Below, piece by piece: positions 17,001 to 24,396 of a stretch of DNA of 43,167 nucleotides; positions within the stretch are counted from its first letter, which is position 1, and each line of letters opens with the position of its first letter. Location: assembly GCA_964577175.1 (NCBI GenBank), contig CAZNYC010000015.1:1-43167 (forward strand). Direction: 5' to 3'. The translations under genes were made by a program, and so were the position numbers. This DNA comes from BS750m-G62 sp964577175. Its GTDB lineage: Bacteria > Planctomycetota > Phycisphaerae > FEN-1346. The notes beneath the pieces were generated by a model that ran no database searches, was not told where the DNA came from, and saw only the letters and a list, made by a program, of their open reading frames with translations.

Positions 17001-17304
17001 GTTCACGCGGTCGCGACCGCCGCGGTGGCAGGCGTGGAAGGACGTCCGCATCCGGGCGATGGTCCTGGCCGGCGACACGCTCTTCTGCGCCGGCCCGCCG
17101 GACGTGCTGACCGAGGACGATCCCCTGGCGGCCTTCGAGGGCCGTGCCGGCGGCCGGCTGCTCGCCGTCGCCAGCGCCGACGGCACGACCCTGTCGGCGA
17201 CGTCGCTGGACGCCCCGCCGGTCTTCGACGGGCTGATCGCGGCGGGCGGCCGGCTGTACCTGGTGGACCGGGCGGGCGGGGTCCGCTGTTTCGGCGGTGA
17301 TTGA
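14065..17304 (+). CDS. Secreted methyltransferase-like/double PQQ-propeller protein
   Basis: A 1079-residue protein from a GTG at 14065, preceded at 5-6 nt by AGGAGGT. Residues 1-31 are a Sec signal (ALSAWVWTLAAVAVFGWCASATAA). Residues about 40-150 look like a class I SAM methyltransferase Rossmann domain with HVGCGDGRL (55-63) and a later LRVLAPEGVLCVR strand. Two PQQ-type propeller blocks follow, about 175-590 and 625-1079, with repeats such as VSVLDAATGEVRRTL and LHCLDAATGESLWSH. An exported SAM-dependent enzyme would be odd, so the Rossmann domain may be vestigial or structural. Residues about 593-621, between the propellers, come from an AT-rich palindromic element. The gene is divergent from the other secreted propeller. 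Confidence 0.82.
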   Translation: MLKRKAALSAWVWTLAAVAVFGWCASATAAADADAGAEARRILDASGVRGGLLVHVGCGDGRLTAALHASEAFLVHGLARDADGAAKAREHIRAQGLYGPVSVDRCDGRHLPYADNLVRLLVVEDAAVPEAEMLRVLAPEGVLCVRDGEGWKTTVKPRPENIDDWTHYLHDASNNAVADDTAIGPPKRLRWTAGPHYCRSHEIDSSLCAMVTAGGRLFYIFDEGLTGITDPRLPPQWKLVARDADSGVLLWKRPMPDWGWQQWKPEWGTQNWTETRGHRTRLPIVLPRRLVTDGRRVYATLAFDAPVSVLDAATGEVRRTLDGTAHTDEILHADGTLVLCRRPKEGKPSLAAVDADTGRVRWAHETAVLPLSPAVCDGRVFFHDGQTVVCLDLATGRRLWRTKCRGGGGNLWNVGQTLVAAGGVVLYHHPKELTALDAESGEVLWTAPGSRGPGVAGPPDLFLAGGLVWAGAQRKGYDPRTGKVRRTIEVGHLISPGHHYRCHRSKATSQYLLWPKRGVEFLDLDGTEHQRHDWLRAPCRYGVMPANGLLYVAPHQCFCYPAAKRTGFNALAGGSAKETPHAPAQRLVRGPAWGSEISNLKSEIAAQEPQNLNSRFEISETDWPTFRHDPRRTGATPATVSAEVKQAWRTDLGGRLSAPVVAGGRLYVAQTDAHALHCLDAATGESLWSHTAGGRIDSPPTIRRGLALFGSRDGCVTCLRADDGRLVWRFRAAPTDRRIVSFGQVESAWPVPGSVLVLDGVAYFAAGRSSYLDGGIRLYGLDPATGKVLHAARLDGPWPDPAKDTGRPFDMEGTRNDVLTSDGEYLYLFQVKFNTQLERQEAPRITNLGDRDMGGRHVFATSSLLDDSWWNRTFWMYSSRWPGFYIANQAPKAGQILCVGDETTYAVKCYTLRNRHSPMMFPGDKGADGYLLFADANDNEPYLYDGESEPEPVQWLPAVSRKIGHRRTMNAVNKDKGTGFTRSRPPRWQAWKDVRIRAMVLAGDTLFCAGPPDVLTEDDPLAAFEGRAGGRLLAVASADGTTLSATSLDAPPVFDGLIAAGGRLYLVDRAGGVRCFGGD
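15843..15927. repeat. Family F AT-rich palindromic element in frame in the propeller gene
   Basis: Inverted arms around CTGAGATCTCGAATCTCAAA and ATTCGAGATTTGAGATTTCA, clearly lower in GC than the flanking gene. It is translated as SEISNLKSEI...LNSRFEISE without breaking the frame, at the junction between the two propeller halves. Confidence 0.75.
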
Positions 17305-17328
17305 AACGGGCGGGCCGAGCGGCTATAA

Positions 17329-17487
17329 GAGCCTATCCGAATCACCCTCTGGCTTCGGCCGGCTGCGGCGACCGCAGACGGCGTCGGGCTGCATCGCCAA
17401 CCCGGAGACGGGTTGCCTGCTTCGCCCTCCTTGCCTGCGGCCGCCTCGCTCGGCCTCGGGCCGACGAGGGGGTATTCGGATAGGCTC
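17329..17487. mobile_element. MITE-like element with 14-bp perfect terminal inverted repeats and TAA duplication
   Basis: The left end GAGCCTATCCGAAT (17329-17342) and right end ATTCGGATAGGCTC (17474-17487) are perfect inverted complements. TAA flanks both sides (17326-17328 and 17488-17490), a 3-bp target duplication. The 159-bp element has no ORF of substance. The ends and TNA target resemble IS5-family (IS1031-group) elements, so it may be a non-autonomous derivative; that link is from memory of the family and needs a search. It fills the 230-bp gap between the propeller and TrkA-C genes and may also block transcription. Confidence 0.75.
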
Positions 17488-17534
17488 TAAGGGGCGGTGG
17501 CGGGGCGGTCCGCCTCGCCGGGGAGGGACCCGCG

Positions 17535-18275
17535 ATGTCGCTCATCTCGCTGCCGCTCGTCGGCCTCATCCTGATCGTCGTCGGCATCACCGTGCTGGTG
17601 GTGAAGGCGGGGGCGATGGCGCTCCGCCTGACGGGCATGGAGGCCCGGCGGGCCGATTTCCAGGCCCTCTCGGCCGTCACCGGCACGGGCTTCACGACGC
17701 GCGAGGCCGAACTCGTCATGGCCGACCCGCGGCGCCGGCGGATCGTCAGCGCGCTGATGATCTTCGGCAACGTCGTCCTCGTGACGCTGGTGGGCCTGAT
17801 GGTCGGCTCGTTCGCCGGCACGAAGGAGAACTACGAGGTGCCGCTGTACGCCCTTGTGCTGGCCCTCGGCGGGTACGTGGTGTACCGCGTGCTGACGGCC
17901 CGCGGGGTGGTGCGGCGGTGGGACCGGTGGGTGGACGAGCACCTCCGCAAACGCCTCCGCCTGAAGGAGCACTCCTTCGCCGAGATGCTGACCCTGGCGC
18001 CGGGCTACGGCGTGGCGGAGTTGCGGATCGATGCGACCTCGCGCTTCGCCGGCAAAACGCTGGCCCGCTCCGGTCTGCGCGAGGCGGGGGTCCTGGTCCT
18101 GGCCATCCGCCGCGACGAGCACGTCAGGCCCACGCCGTCGGCCGACGATATCATCGAGACCGGCGACAGCGTTATCTGTTACGGCGATCTGGAACGCATG
18201 CACGAACTGGTTCACGAGACGCCCGAGGAGGCCGGCCCCGCCGGCCCTGCTTCCTCGGCCGGCACCGGAGATTAG
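17535..18275 (+). CDS. TrkA-C domain membrane protein
   Basis: 246 residues with three predicted membrane segments (about 5-25, 70-93, 104-120) followed by a cytoplasmic RCK_C/TrkA-C domain (about 155-228) with the pattern GVAELRIDATSRFAGKTLARSGLRE and ending IIETGDSVICYGDLERMHEL. TrkA-C domains bind small ligands such as nucleotides and gate cation or solute transport. No channel pore is visible, so it may be a regulatory membrane subunit or a mechanosensor-like protein. A GGGAGGG site lies just before the ATG. The trpE start follows by one base after the stop, suggesting co-transcription, though the functions look unrelated. Confidence 0.8.
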   Translation: MSLISLPLVGLILIVVGITVLVVKAGAMALRLTGMEARRADFQALSAVTGTGFTTREAELVMADPRRRRIVSALMIFGNVVLVTLVGLMVGSFAGTKENYEVPLYALVLALGGYVVYRVLTARGVVRRWDRWVDEHLRKRLRLKEHSFAEMLTLAPGYGVAELRIDATSRFAGKTLARSGLREAGVLVLAIRRDEHVRPTPSADDIIETGDSVICYGDLERMHELVHETPEEAGPAGPASSAGTGD

Positions 18276-18276
18276 G

Positions 18277-19773
18277 ATGTACAGGCCCACACGTGACGAA
18301 TTCCTCGACCTGGCCGGCCGCGGCAACACCGTCCCGGTGTACCGGACGCTGCTGTCGGACCATCTGACGCCCGTGCTGGCGTTCCGGAAACTCCTGGCCG
18401 AGGGCCAGGAAGGGTTCCTGCTCGAGAGCATCGTCGGCATGGAACGGGTGGCCCGGTACACGTTCCTGGGCGTGCGGCCGCGGATGGTCGTCCGGGCGCT
18501 GGGCAAGCGGGTGGAGATCGATCGCGGGCCGGGCGAGGTGGAGACGGTCGCGTGCGACGACCCGCTCGCGAAACTCCAGGAACTGCTCGATGCCCGCCGG
18601 GCCGTCCATCACGGCTCCCTGCCGCGCTTCACGGGCGGGGCGGTCGGTTACGCCGGGTACGACGTCATCCGCCATTACGAGCCGCTGCCGGACTGCCCGC
18701 CCGACGACCGCGGCCTGCCGGACATGGTCTTCGGCTTCTACGACACGATGCTCATCTTCGACCACGTCGAGAAGACCGTCCGCGTGGTGGCAAACGCGTT
18801 CGTGGACGAGGCGCCGGACGCCTCGGCGGCGTACGAGGAGGCCCGGTCGCGCATCGACGCGGTGTGCGAGCGGCTGCGGCGGCCGGCGCCCCTGCGCGTC
18901 GAGGACATGGTCCGCCGCGAACCCGTCGAGATGCCGTTCGAGTCGAACGTCGAGCGGGCCGACTTCGAGCGGGCCGTCGAGGCCTGCAAGGAGTACATCC
19001 GGGCCGGCGACATCTTCCAGGTGGTCCTCTCGCAGCGGCTGCGCGTGGGCTCCGGCGCCGACCCGATGGACATCTACCGGGCGCTGCGGGTCGTGAACCC
19101 CTCGCCGTTCATGTTCTTCCTGAAGACGCGGGACGTGACGCTGCTGGGGTCGAGCCCGGAAATCATGGTCCGGGTGGAGAACGGCGAGATTACGAGCCGG
19201 CCGCTCGCCGGCACCCGGCCGCGCGGCGCCGACGAGGAGGAGGACAAGCGGCTGGAGGAGGAACTCCTCGCCGACCCGAAGGAACGGGCCGAGCACGTCA
19301 TGCTCGTGGACCTGGCGCGCAACGACGTCGGCCGCGTGGCCGAGTTCAACTCCGTCCGCACCAGCGACGTCATGACCGTCGAACGGTACAGCCACGTGAT
19401 GCACATCGTCTCGAACGTGACGGGGCGCCTCCGGCCGGAGTACACCGCGCTGGATGCGCTGAAGGTCTCCGTGCCGGCGGGCACGGTCTCGGGCGCGCCG
19501 AAGGTGCGGGCGATGCAGATCATCGACGAGTTCGAGCCGACGAAACGCGGGCCGTACGCCGGGGCCGTCGGCTACGTGGACTACGCGGGCAATATGGACA
19601 CGTGCATCGCACTGCGGACGATGGTCCTCTCACGCGGGCACATCGACGTGCAGGCCGGGGCCGGCATCGTGGCCGACTCCGTCCCCGAACGCGAGTACGA
19701 GGAAACGCTGAACAAGGCCCGGGCGCTGCTGCTGGCGGTGCAGATCGCCGAGCGGGGCTTCGGGCCGGGATGA
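18277..19773 (+). CDS. trpE: Anthranilate synthase component I
   Basis: 498 residues, a normal TrpE length. The chorismate-binding domain is complete: IRAGDIFQVVLSQRL, GSSPEIMVRVENGEITSRPLAGTRPRG, HVMLVDLARNDVGR, and the C-terminal PAGTVSGAPKVRAM and AGAGIVADSVPEREYEET. It makes anthranilate from chorismate with an amidotransferase partner (TrpG). The N-terminal part carries the LLES-type tryptophan-site region, so feedback inhibition is likely. The ATG at 18277 was chosen because the previous gene stops at 18275 and homology starts at MYRPTRDEF. No trpG or other trp gene is next to it in this window. Confidence 0.95.
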   Translation: MYRPTRDEFLDLAGRGNTVPVYRTLLSDHLTPVLAFRKLLAEGQEGFLLESIVGMERVARYTFLGVRPRMVVRALGKRVEIDRGPGEVETVACDDPLAKLQELLDARRAVHHGSLPRFTGGAVGYAGYDVIRHYEPLPDCPPDDRGLPDMVFGFYDTMLIFDHVEKTVRVVANAFVDEAPDASAAYEEARSRIDAVCERLRRPAPLRVEDMVRREPVEMPFESNVERADFERAVEACKEYIRAGDIFQVVLSQRLRVGSGADPMDIYRALRVVNPSPFMFFLKTRDVTLLGSSPEIMVRVENGEITSRPLAGTRPRGADEEEDKRLEEELLADPKERAEHVMLVDLARNDVGRVAEFNSVRTSDVMTVERYSHVMHIVSNVTGRLRPEYTALDALKVSVPAGTVSGAPKVRAMQIIDEFEPTKRGPYAGAVGYVDYAGNMDTCIALRTMVLSRGHIDVQAGAGIVADSVPEREYEETLNKARALLLAVQIAERGFGPG

Positions 19774-19895
19774 GCCGACAGCGGAAATCGGCAAAGCCAA
19801 GCGGCGTGGCGGCGGGGAGTAAGGGTGACGGCCTCAAGCACGCACCGCCGGCGAAGCCGTTTGCCGTTCTTTCCGCTTTCCCACTTCCGATTTCG

Positions 19896-20783
19896 TCACG
19901 CCCATCCCTCCGCCACGACGGCCGTCTGCACCGTCGCCACGGCGTTCATCATGCCGTGCAGCAGGATGGGCAGGGTGATCGACTTCGTCCGCCACCGGAC
20001 CACGCCCAGGAACAGGCCGACGACGAGGATCGTCGTCTTGCCGTACCAGTCGTACTGGAGGTGGATGCCGGCCCAGACAATCGAGGTGATCAGGATCGCG
20101 CCGACGACGCCCGCCTTCGACGTCGCCAGCCCCTTGTACATGAAGCCGCGGAAGAAGACTTCCTCGACGAGCGGAGCGGCCACCAGCAGGGCCACGACGA
20201 GCACCGGCAGGAACCCCGCCGTCCGGTACGCCGTCAGCATGAACTCCGCCACGATGGGGCGCTCCAGCGACCACGAGAGGGCGTCCTGGCCGGCGATCAG
20301 CGCCAGCAGTGCCCCCAGCGCGACGAGCGTCTCGGCGTACCCCGGCCATCGGAGGCCCAGGTACTCGCGGACGGGCATGCGGACCCAGGCCAGCAAAGCC
20401 GTCAGGCCCAGCATGAGCGGCGTCTGGACGATCGCCACGATCCCGAGCAGCAGACCGTTGGCCGCCAACTCTTCGGCCGTCTGTTCCAACTGCGAGACAC
20501 CCCCGGCCCCGCCCACCACCAGGAGGGCGAACACGAAGATGGCCACGCCGCTGCCCAGGAAGACCCCCAGCCACAGGACGGTCCAGCCGAGGGTGGCCCA
20601 GAATCCCCACGGCCGGTCGCGGCGGCCGGCGGCGTCGCGCGGCGGGGGGAGGCCCGGCGACGTGTCCGGCGGCGCCGGCGTGGGCGAGGCTTCCGTCCGC
20701 GAAGCGCGTGCCTCGTCGTTCGGACCGGAGGGCGCGGCGGGTGCAGCGTTGCCTTCGGGAGCGAATCGGGGGTCGTCCATCAT
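19896..20783 (-). CDS. CPBP-family intramembrane metalloprotease
   Basis: 295 residues with a proline/alanine-rich cytoplasmic N-terminus (1-57) and about seven membrane segments. The CPBP (CAAX protease/Abi) motifs are present: EEVFFRG (Glu207, Glu208, Arg212), a conserved His in VWAGIH (His241), and HGMMN (His276, Asn280). Members cleave inside membranes or act in bacteriocin immunity and envelope maintenance; the substrate here is unknown. The start codon overlaps the coaD stop (ATGA), so it is probably translated from the coaD message. It is convergent with trpE across a 122-bp gap in which I see only weak inverted sequence (AGCGGAAATCGGCAAA against TTTGCCGTTCTTTCCGCT), perhaps a shared terminator. 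Confidence 0.9.
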   Translation of the reverse strand: MMDDPRFAPEGNAAPAAPSGPNDEARASRTEASPTPAPPDTSPGLPPPRDAAGRRDRPWGFWATLGWTVLWLGVFLGSGVAIFVFALLVVGGAGGVSQLEQTAEELAANGLLLGIVAIVQTPLMLGLTALLAWVRMPVREYLGLRWPGYAETLVALGALLALIAGQDALSWSLERPIVAEFMLTAYRTAGFLPVLVVALLVAAPLVEEVFFRGFMYKGLATSKAGVVGAILITSIVWAGIHLQYDWYGKTTILVVGLFLGVVRWRTKSITLPILLHGMMNAVATVQTAVVAEGWA

Positions 20784-21271
20784 GTCTCCGCCAGTTTGCG
20801 TGCGAGGGCCTCGGCGACGGGCGGGGGCACAAGGGCCGACACGTCGCCCCCGAGGCGGGCCACCTCCCGCACCAGCCGCGAGGCGATCGCGCCCGTCTCC
20901 GCTTCCGCCGCCAGGAACACCGTCTCAACGCCGGCGATGGTGCGGTTCGTGACGGCCATCTGGTACTCGCCCGCGAAGTCGCCGTGCGGCCGGAGGCCGC
21001 GAAGCAGGAACGCCGCCCCCTGCGCGCGGGCCAGGTCCGCCGTCAGGCCGTCGTAGACGAGGACCCGGACGCCGTCGATGTCGCCGGCGGCCCGGCGGAC
21101 GAGGTCGGCTCGCTCCTCGGCGGTGAAGAGGCACTGTTTGCCGGGCGGGTCGGTGTGGACCGCCACCGCCAGGCTGCCGAACAGCGCCGCCCCCCGCCGG
21201 ATGATGTCCAGGTGACCGAGCGTCACCGGGTCGAACACGCCGGGGTAGAGGACGGTGGGCGTTTCGGGCAT
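20780..21271 (-). CDS. coaD: Phosphopantetheine adenylyltransferase
   Basis: 163 residues, the usual CoaD size. It has the nucleotidyltransferase signature PGVFDPVTLGHLD (10-22) with the catalytic histidine H20, the substrate loop LLRGLR, and the C-terminal IASRLVRE segment that corresponds to the ISSTxVR motif. It adds AMP to 4'-phosphopantetheine in coenzyme A synthesis in the cytosol. GAAAGG lies about 7 nt before the ATG. Its stop overlaps the CPBP protease start. Upstream (21272-21340) there is no clear promoter; tandem family C repeats begin at 21349. Confidence 0.96.
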   Translation of the reverse strand: MPETPTVLYPGVFDPVTLGHLDIIRRGAALFGSLAVAVHTDPPGKQCLFTAEERADLVRRAAGDIDGVRVLVYDGLTADLARAQGAAFLLRGLRPHGDFAGEYQMAVTNRTIAGVETVFLAAEAETGAIASRLVREVARLGGDVSALVPPPVAEALARKLAET

Positions 21272-21348
21272 AGACGGCCTTTCGGGCACTGGGGGCGCGC
21301 GGCGTTGCCTCCGATGTCGCGGCACGGTGGCGCGCCGCCTTCCGAGCC

Positions 21349-21526
21349 GGCTGCGGGAGCAGCCGGTCATCTCCATCGGCCGTGGCACGTGCCATGGCGG
21401 ACGAGGATGCCCCGCCGCTTCCGCGGCGGGCTCGAACGGCTGCGGGAGCAGCCGGTCATCTCCATCGGCCGTGGCACGTGCCATGGCGGACGAGGATGCC
21501 CCGCCGCTTCCGCGGCGGGCTCGAAC
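21349..21526. repeat. Tandem duplication of an 89-bp family C element
   Basis: Two identical 89-bp units (21349-21437 and 21438-21526) followed by a partial third start (GGCTGCGGCG, 21527). Each unit has the hairpin GGCTGCGGGAGCAGCC, a central GGCACGTGCC palindrome and a CCGCCGCTTCCGCGGCGG hairpin. They lie between divergent coaD and the small lipoprotein gene; the gap 21272-21629 contains no gene. Confidence 0.85.
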
Positions 21527-21584
21527 GGCTGCGGCGCAACAGGATTGTAGAACGACCGCCCGGACGGAGCAACCGCAAAGCCGC

Positions 21585-21614
21585 TTGACACCGGGCCGCG
21601 CCCGGGTCTATAGT
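21585..21614 (+). promoter_or_regulatory. Strong sigma-70-type promoter before the small lipoprotein gene
   Basis: TTGACA (21585-21590), 18-bp spacer, TATAGT (21609-21614). The expected start near 21621 leaves a leader of only about 9 nt. The spacer contains CCGGGC-CGC-GCCCGG, a perfect 6-bp inverted repeat that could be an operator. Confidence 0.65.
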
Positions 21615-21629
21615 CTCCGCGGTGCGACC

Positions 21630-22247
21630 ATGAACCGAACACTGCTTCTTTCTCTTCTGTTGGCCACGGCGGCCGCGGCGGGATGCCAGGAGGCCTCGCG
21701 GGCCTGGCAGCGGCAGCCGATGCCGTCGCACGACCGCCAGCGGGTGTTCCAGGCGGCCCAGGAGGTGCTGGAGCGGCACTTCCGGATTGCCGACGCCAAC
21801 CTCATCCGCGGCACCATCGAGACCGAGCCGGCGCTGTTCGACCGCGGCGGCGGGGGGGCCCTGGCCGACTTCCGCGGCGCCGGGGGCCGGTGGCGCCGGA
21901 CGGCCCTGTTCGAGATGGAACGCGCCGGCCTGACGGTCGTCGGCAAGGTGGCGGTCCGCCTGGAACGCGAGGCCACCGACGCTGCCGTCGCCGTCGCCGA
22001 GCAGCATCGCACCGCCCCGGAAGAGGAACTGCCGGCCGCCTCGCACGGCGAGCCGATGCGCGGGGGGCGGCCGGGGGAGGCCGTCTGGATGGACGTCGGC
22101 GAGGATAAGGCGCTGGCCCGTGAACTGCTCGGCGCCATCGCCCGGCGCGTCCGCGAGATGGAACGCGACGAGGCCGTCCCGGTGGGCCAGTCGCCGCGCG
22201 AGGCCGCCGAAGAGGTCCGCCGTCTCGGCGAGCAGCAGGGGTTCTGA
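21630..22247 (+). CDS. Small predicted lipoprotein of unknown function
   Basis: 205 residues. A lipoprotein signal (MNRTLLLSLLLATAAAAGC, Cys19) is clear. The mature part has a region (about 38-110) with HDRQRVFQAAQEVLERHF and GTIETEPALFDRGGG, a pattern seen in small planctomycete lipoproteins that I cannot assign. A possible extracytoplasmic alpha/beta domain is followed by a charged helix with alternating Arg and Glu. The ATG directly follows a strong promoter and has no recognisable Shine-Dalgarno sequence, so it may be nearly leaderless. It stands alone: divergent from coaD and separated by repeats from the HAD gene. Confidence 0.8.
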   Translation: MNRTLLLSLLLATAAAAGCQEASRAWQRQPMPSHDRQRVFQAAQEVLERHFRIADANLIRGTIETEPALFDRGGGGALADFRGAGGRWRRTALFEMERAGLTVVGKVAVRLEREATDAAVAVAEQHRTAPEEELPAASHGEPMRGGRPGEAVWMDVGEDKALARELLGAIARRVREMERDEAVPVGQSPREAAEEVRRLGEQQGF

Positions 22248-22286
22248 TCGTTCCCCGCGCGGGTGCCATGCTTTGGCGACTACCTG

Positions 22287-22406
22287 GCGCGGCGGGTCTC
22301 CGCCCCACCGCGCTCGACGATGTCATTCTGAGCGAGCGCAGCGAGCGAAGAATCTCGCCGTGGCCTTTGCCGTTGGTTGCGCGGCGGGTTCGGAGACCCG
22401 CCGCGC
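22287..22406. repeat. Composite A-B-A repeat cluster
   Basis: A family A hairpin (22287-22313), a family B repeat (about 22320-22375) and an inverted family A hairpin (22379-22406). The first 98 bp (22287-22384) recur exactly at 24397-24494. They fill the gap between the lipoprotein gene and the HAD gene. Confidence 0.85.
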
Positions 22407-22456
22407 AGAGCGTTGTGTTTCTTTCCGCCCTCCTTCGATATCCGAAAGAGAACGCT

Positions 22457-23161
22457 TTGCCCTACCGCCTCCTCGCGTTCGATTACGACGAAACGCTCGC
22501 CACGGACGGGCGGATGCACCCGGCGGCCGCCGAGGCCCTGGCCGAGGCCCGCGGGGCCGGCCGGCGCCTCGCCCTGGTGACCGGCCGCACGTTCGACCGC
22601 ATCGTCGAGATTTGTCCGCACCTCCAGCTGTTCGACCTCGTCGTGCCGGAGAACGGGTGCCTGATGCACGTGCCCGAGACGGGGGCGGTGGAGCCGCTGA
22701 TCGCGGGGCCCGTCGACCGGCTGCGGGCGGCCCTCGACGCCGCCGCCATCCCCTTCTTCCCCGGCCGCGTGGTCACGATTACGAAACGGGACCACGAGGC
22801 GCGGGTCCGCGCGGTCCTCGCATCCGACGGCCTGGCGTTCGACTGTTTCCCGAACCGGCCGGCCGTCATGATTGTGCCGCGCGGCACGAGCAAGGCCACG
22901 GGGCTGGCCGTCGGGCTGCACCGGCTGGGCATCCGGCCGGCAGAGGTCATCGCCGTCGGCGACGACGAAAACGACCTGGCGATGTTCGCGGCCGTGGGGC
23001 TGCGCGTGGCCGTTGGCAACGCCGTCGAGGCCGTCCAGACGGCGGCCGACGTGGTCCTCGATGCGCCGAACGGCGAGGGGGTGGCGGCGTTCATTCGGGA
23101 CCGCGTCCTGGCGGCCCCGGAGACGCTGCCCGAAGCCCGCGTGCCCGAGCCGCAGGGGTGA
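22457..23161 (+). CDS. Cof-type HAD-superfamily phosphatase
   Basis: 234 residues starting at a TTG (22457) preceded by GAAAGAG. HAD motif I is DYDET (D9 and D11, nucleophile and acid). A threonine in LVTGRTFDR is motif II. A lysine in TSKATGL (motif III) and GDDENDLAMF (about 168-177, motif IV) complete the set. The large C2-type cap marks it as a Cof/sucrose-phosphatase-like enzyme that removes phosphate from small sugar phosphates in the cytosol. The TTG was chosen because homology begins at LPYRLLAFDYDE and upstream in-frame sequence is repeat-derived. Next to the sugar ABC transporter, but separated by its own promoter. Confidence 0.88.
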   Translation: MPYRLLAFDYDETLATDGRMHPAAAEALAEARGAGRRLALVTGRTFDRIVEICPHLQLFDLVVPENGCLMHVPETGAVEPLIAGPVDRLRAALDAAAIPFFPGRVVTITKRDHEARVRAVLASDGLAFDCFPNRPAVMIVPRGTSKATGLAVGLHRLGIRPAEVIAVGDDENDLAMFAAVGLRVAVGNAVEAVQTAADVVLDAPNGEGVAAFIRDRVLAAPETLPEARVPEPQG

Positions 23162-23227
23162 ACAGGTCATTCCGAGCGAGCGAGCGGTTTGCCGTCTGTG
23201 GCTTGCGGCTGTCCGCCGCTTCTTTTC

Positions 23228-23257
23228 TTGACCCTTCCCGCCGGGGCGGGATACACT
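23228..23257 (+). promoter_or_regulatory. Putative promoter of the sugar ABC transporter operon
   Basis: TTGACC (23228-23233), 18-bp spacer, TACACT (23252-23257). The spacer is the perfect inverted repeat TCCCGCC-GG-GGCGGGA. About 105 nt upstream of the binding-protein ATG. A partial family B repeat (23167-23190) precedes it. Confidence 0.5.
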
Positions 23258-23290
23258 GCTCCCCGAGTCAGGACGGGCAGGCGAGCCCTT

Positions 23291-23318
23291 GCGCGGTGGG
23301 CAAGACGGCCCACCGCGC
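23291..23318. repeat. Hybrid palindrome: family A stem with CAAG-type loop
   Basis: GCGCGGTGGG-CAAGACGG-CCCACCGCGC: the outer stem is that of family A but the loop is the CAAG type of family E. Lies in the leader of the sugar-binding protein gene. Confidence 0.75.
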
Positions 23319-23371
23319 AGTCGATGCGCGGTCGATGAGACGGTCCCTCGTTGCGGAAAGGAGAGGCGCCC

Positions 23372-24373
23372 ATGCGACGCCGAGCGGCACTTGCGATTCT
23401 GGCGGGATGGACGGCCCTGGCGGCGGGATGCGTCGTCGAACAGCCGGCCGAGGAGGAAGGGACCGAGGCCAAGGAGGGCCCCCTGACCATCGCCGTCTGC
23501 CCCAAAGGCACGATGCACGTCTTCTGGAAATCCATCCACGCCGGGGCCAAAAAGGCGGAGAAGGAACTCGAGGACGTCGAGATCATCTGGCAGGGCCCGG
23601 TGGTCGAGGACGACCGCGAGGCCCAGGTGAACCTCGTCGAAACGTTCGTCCAGAAACGGGTGGACGGCATCGTGCTGGCGCCGCTGGACTCGAAGGCCCT
23701 CGTCTCGCCGGTGCGGCGGGCGAAGCAGGCGGGCATCCCCGTCGTCATCATCGACTCCGACCTCGCCGACGCGGACGCCTACGTCAGTTTCGTCGCCACC
23801 GATAACTACAAGGGCGGCGTGCTGGGTGCCCGGCGGCTGGCCGGACTCCTCGGCCCCGACGGCGGCAAGGTGATCCTCCTGCGGTACCAGGTGGGCAGCG
23901 CCTCGACCGAGAACCGCGAACGCGGATTCCTGGACGAAATCAAGAAGCACGAGAAGATCGAGGTTGTCTCCAGCGACCAGTACGCCGGTGCCACCGTCGA
24001 GACCGCCAAGAACGCCTCCGAGACCCTGCTTACCAAGTACGGCGAGGGAGACGTGGACGGCATCTTCTGCCCGAACGAATCGAGCGCCTTGGGCATGCTG
24101 CGGGCTCTGGTCGAGTCCGGACGGGCCGGCAAGATCAAGTACGTCGGCTTCGACGCCTCCGACCACTTCGTCGAGGCGCTCGAGAGCGGGCACATCCACG
24201 GCCTGGTGGTCCAGAACCCGTTCCGCATGGGACACGACGGCGTGGTCAGCATCGTCAAGCATTTGCGCGGCGAGGAGGTGCCGAAGCGGATCGACACGGG
24301 CGTTACGCTCGTCACGCCCGAGAACCTGGACGAGCCCGAGATTCAGAAACTCGTCAATCCGCCGTTGGAGTAG
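23372..24373 (+). CDS. Sugar ABC transporter substrate-binding lipoprotein (ribose/galactose type)
   Basis: 333 residues. Lipobox LAAGC (Cys20). The periplasmic-binding-protein type 1 fold is recognised by ITIAVCPKGTMHVFWKSIHAGAKKAEKEL-like opening residues, DGIVLAPLDSKAL, GIPVVIIDSDL (Asp of the sugar site) and IFCPNESSALGMLRAL and KYVGFDASDH. It binds a monosaccharide outside the membrane and feeds the ATPase and permease encoded downstream. The ATG follows a strong AAAGGAG site. The sugar is not identifiable; ribose, xylose, galactose and rhamnose carriers share this fold. Confidence 0.93.
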   Translation: MRRRAALAILAGWTALAAGCVVEQPAEEEGTEAKEGPLTIAVCPKGTMHVFWKSIHAGAKKAEKELEDVEIIWQGPVVEDDREAQVNLVETFVQKRVDGIVLAPLDSKALVSPVRRAKQAGIPVVIIDSDLADADAYVSFVATDNYKGGVLGARRLAGLLGPDGGKVILLRYQVGSASTENRERGFLDEIKKHEKIEVVSSDQYAGATVETAKNASETLLTKYGEGDVDGIFCPNESSALGMLRALVESGRAGKIKYVGFDASDHFVEALESGHIHGLVVQNPFRMGHDGVVSIVKHLRGEEVPKRIDTGVTLVTPENLDEPEIQKLVNPPLE

Positions 24374-24396
24374 AGTGGCGTGACTGCTTCAGTGTT

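Noticed and set aside
17329..17487. Simple transcription terminator after the propeller gene
   Set aside because: 159 bp with 14-bp exact ends and TAA on both sides, and no U-tract, fit a MITE better.
21349..21526. CRISPR array
   Set aside because: Two abutting identical 89-bp units, no unique spacers, no cas gene in the window.
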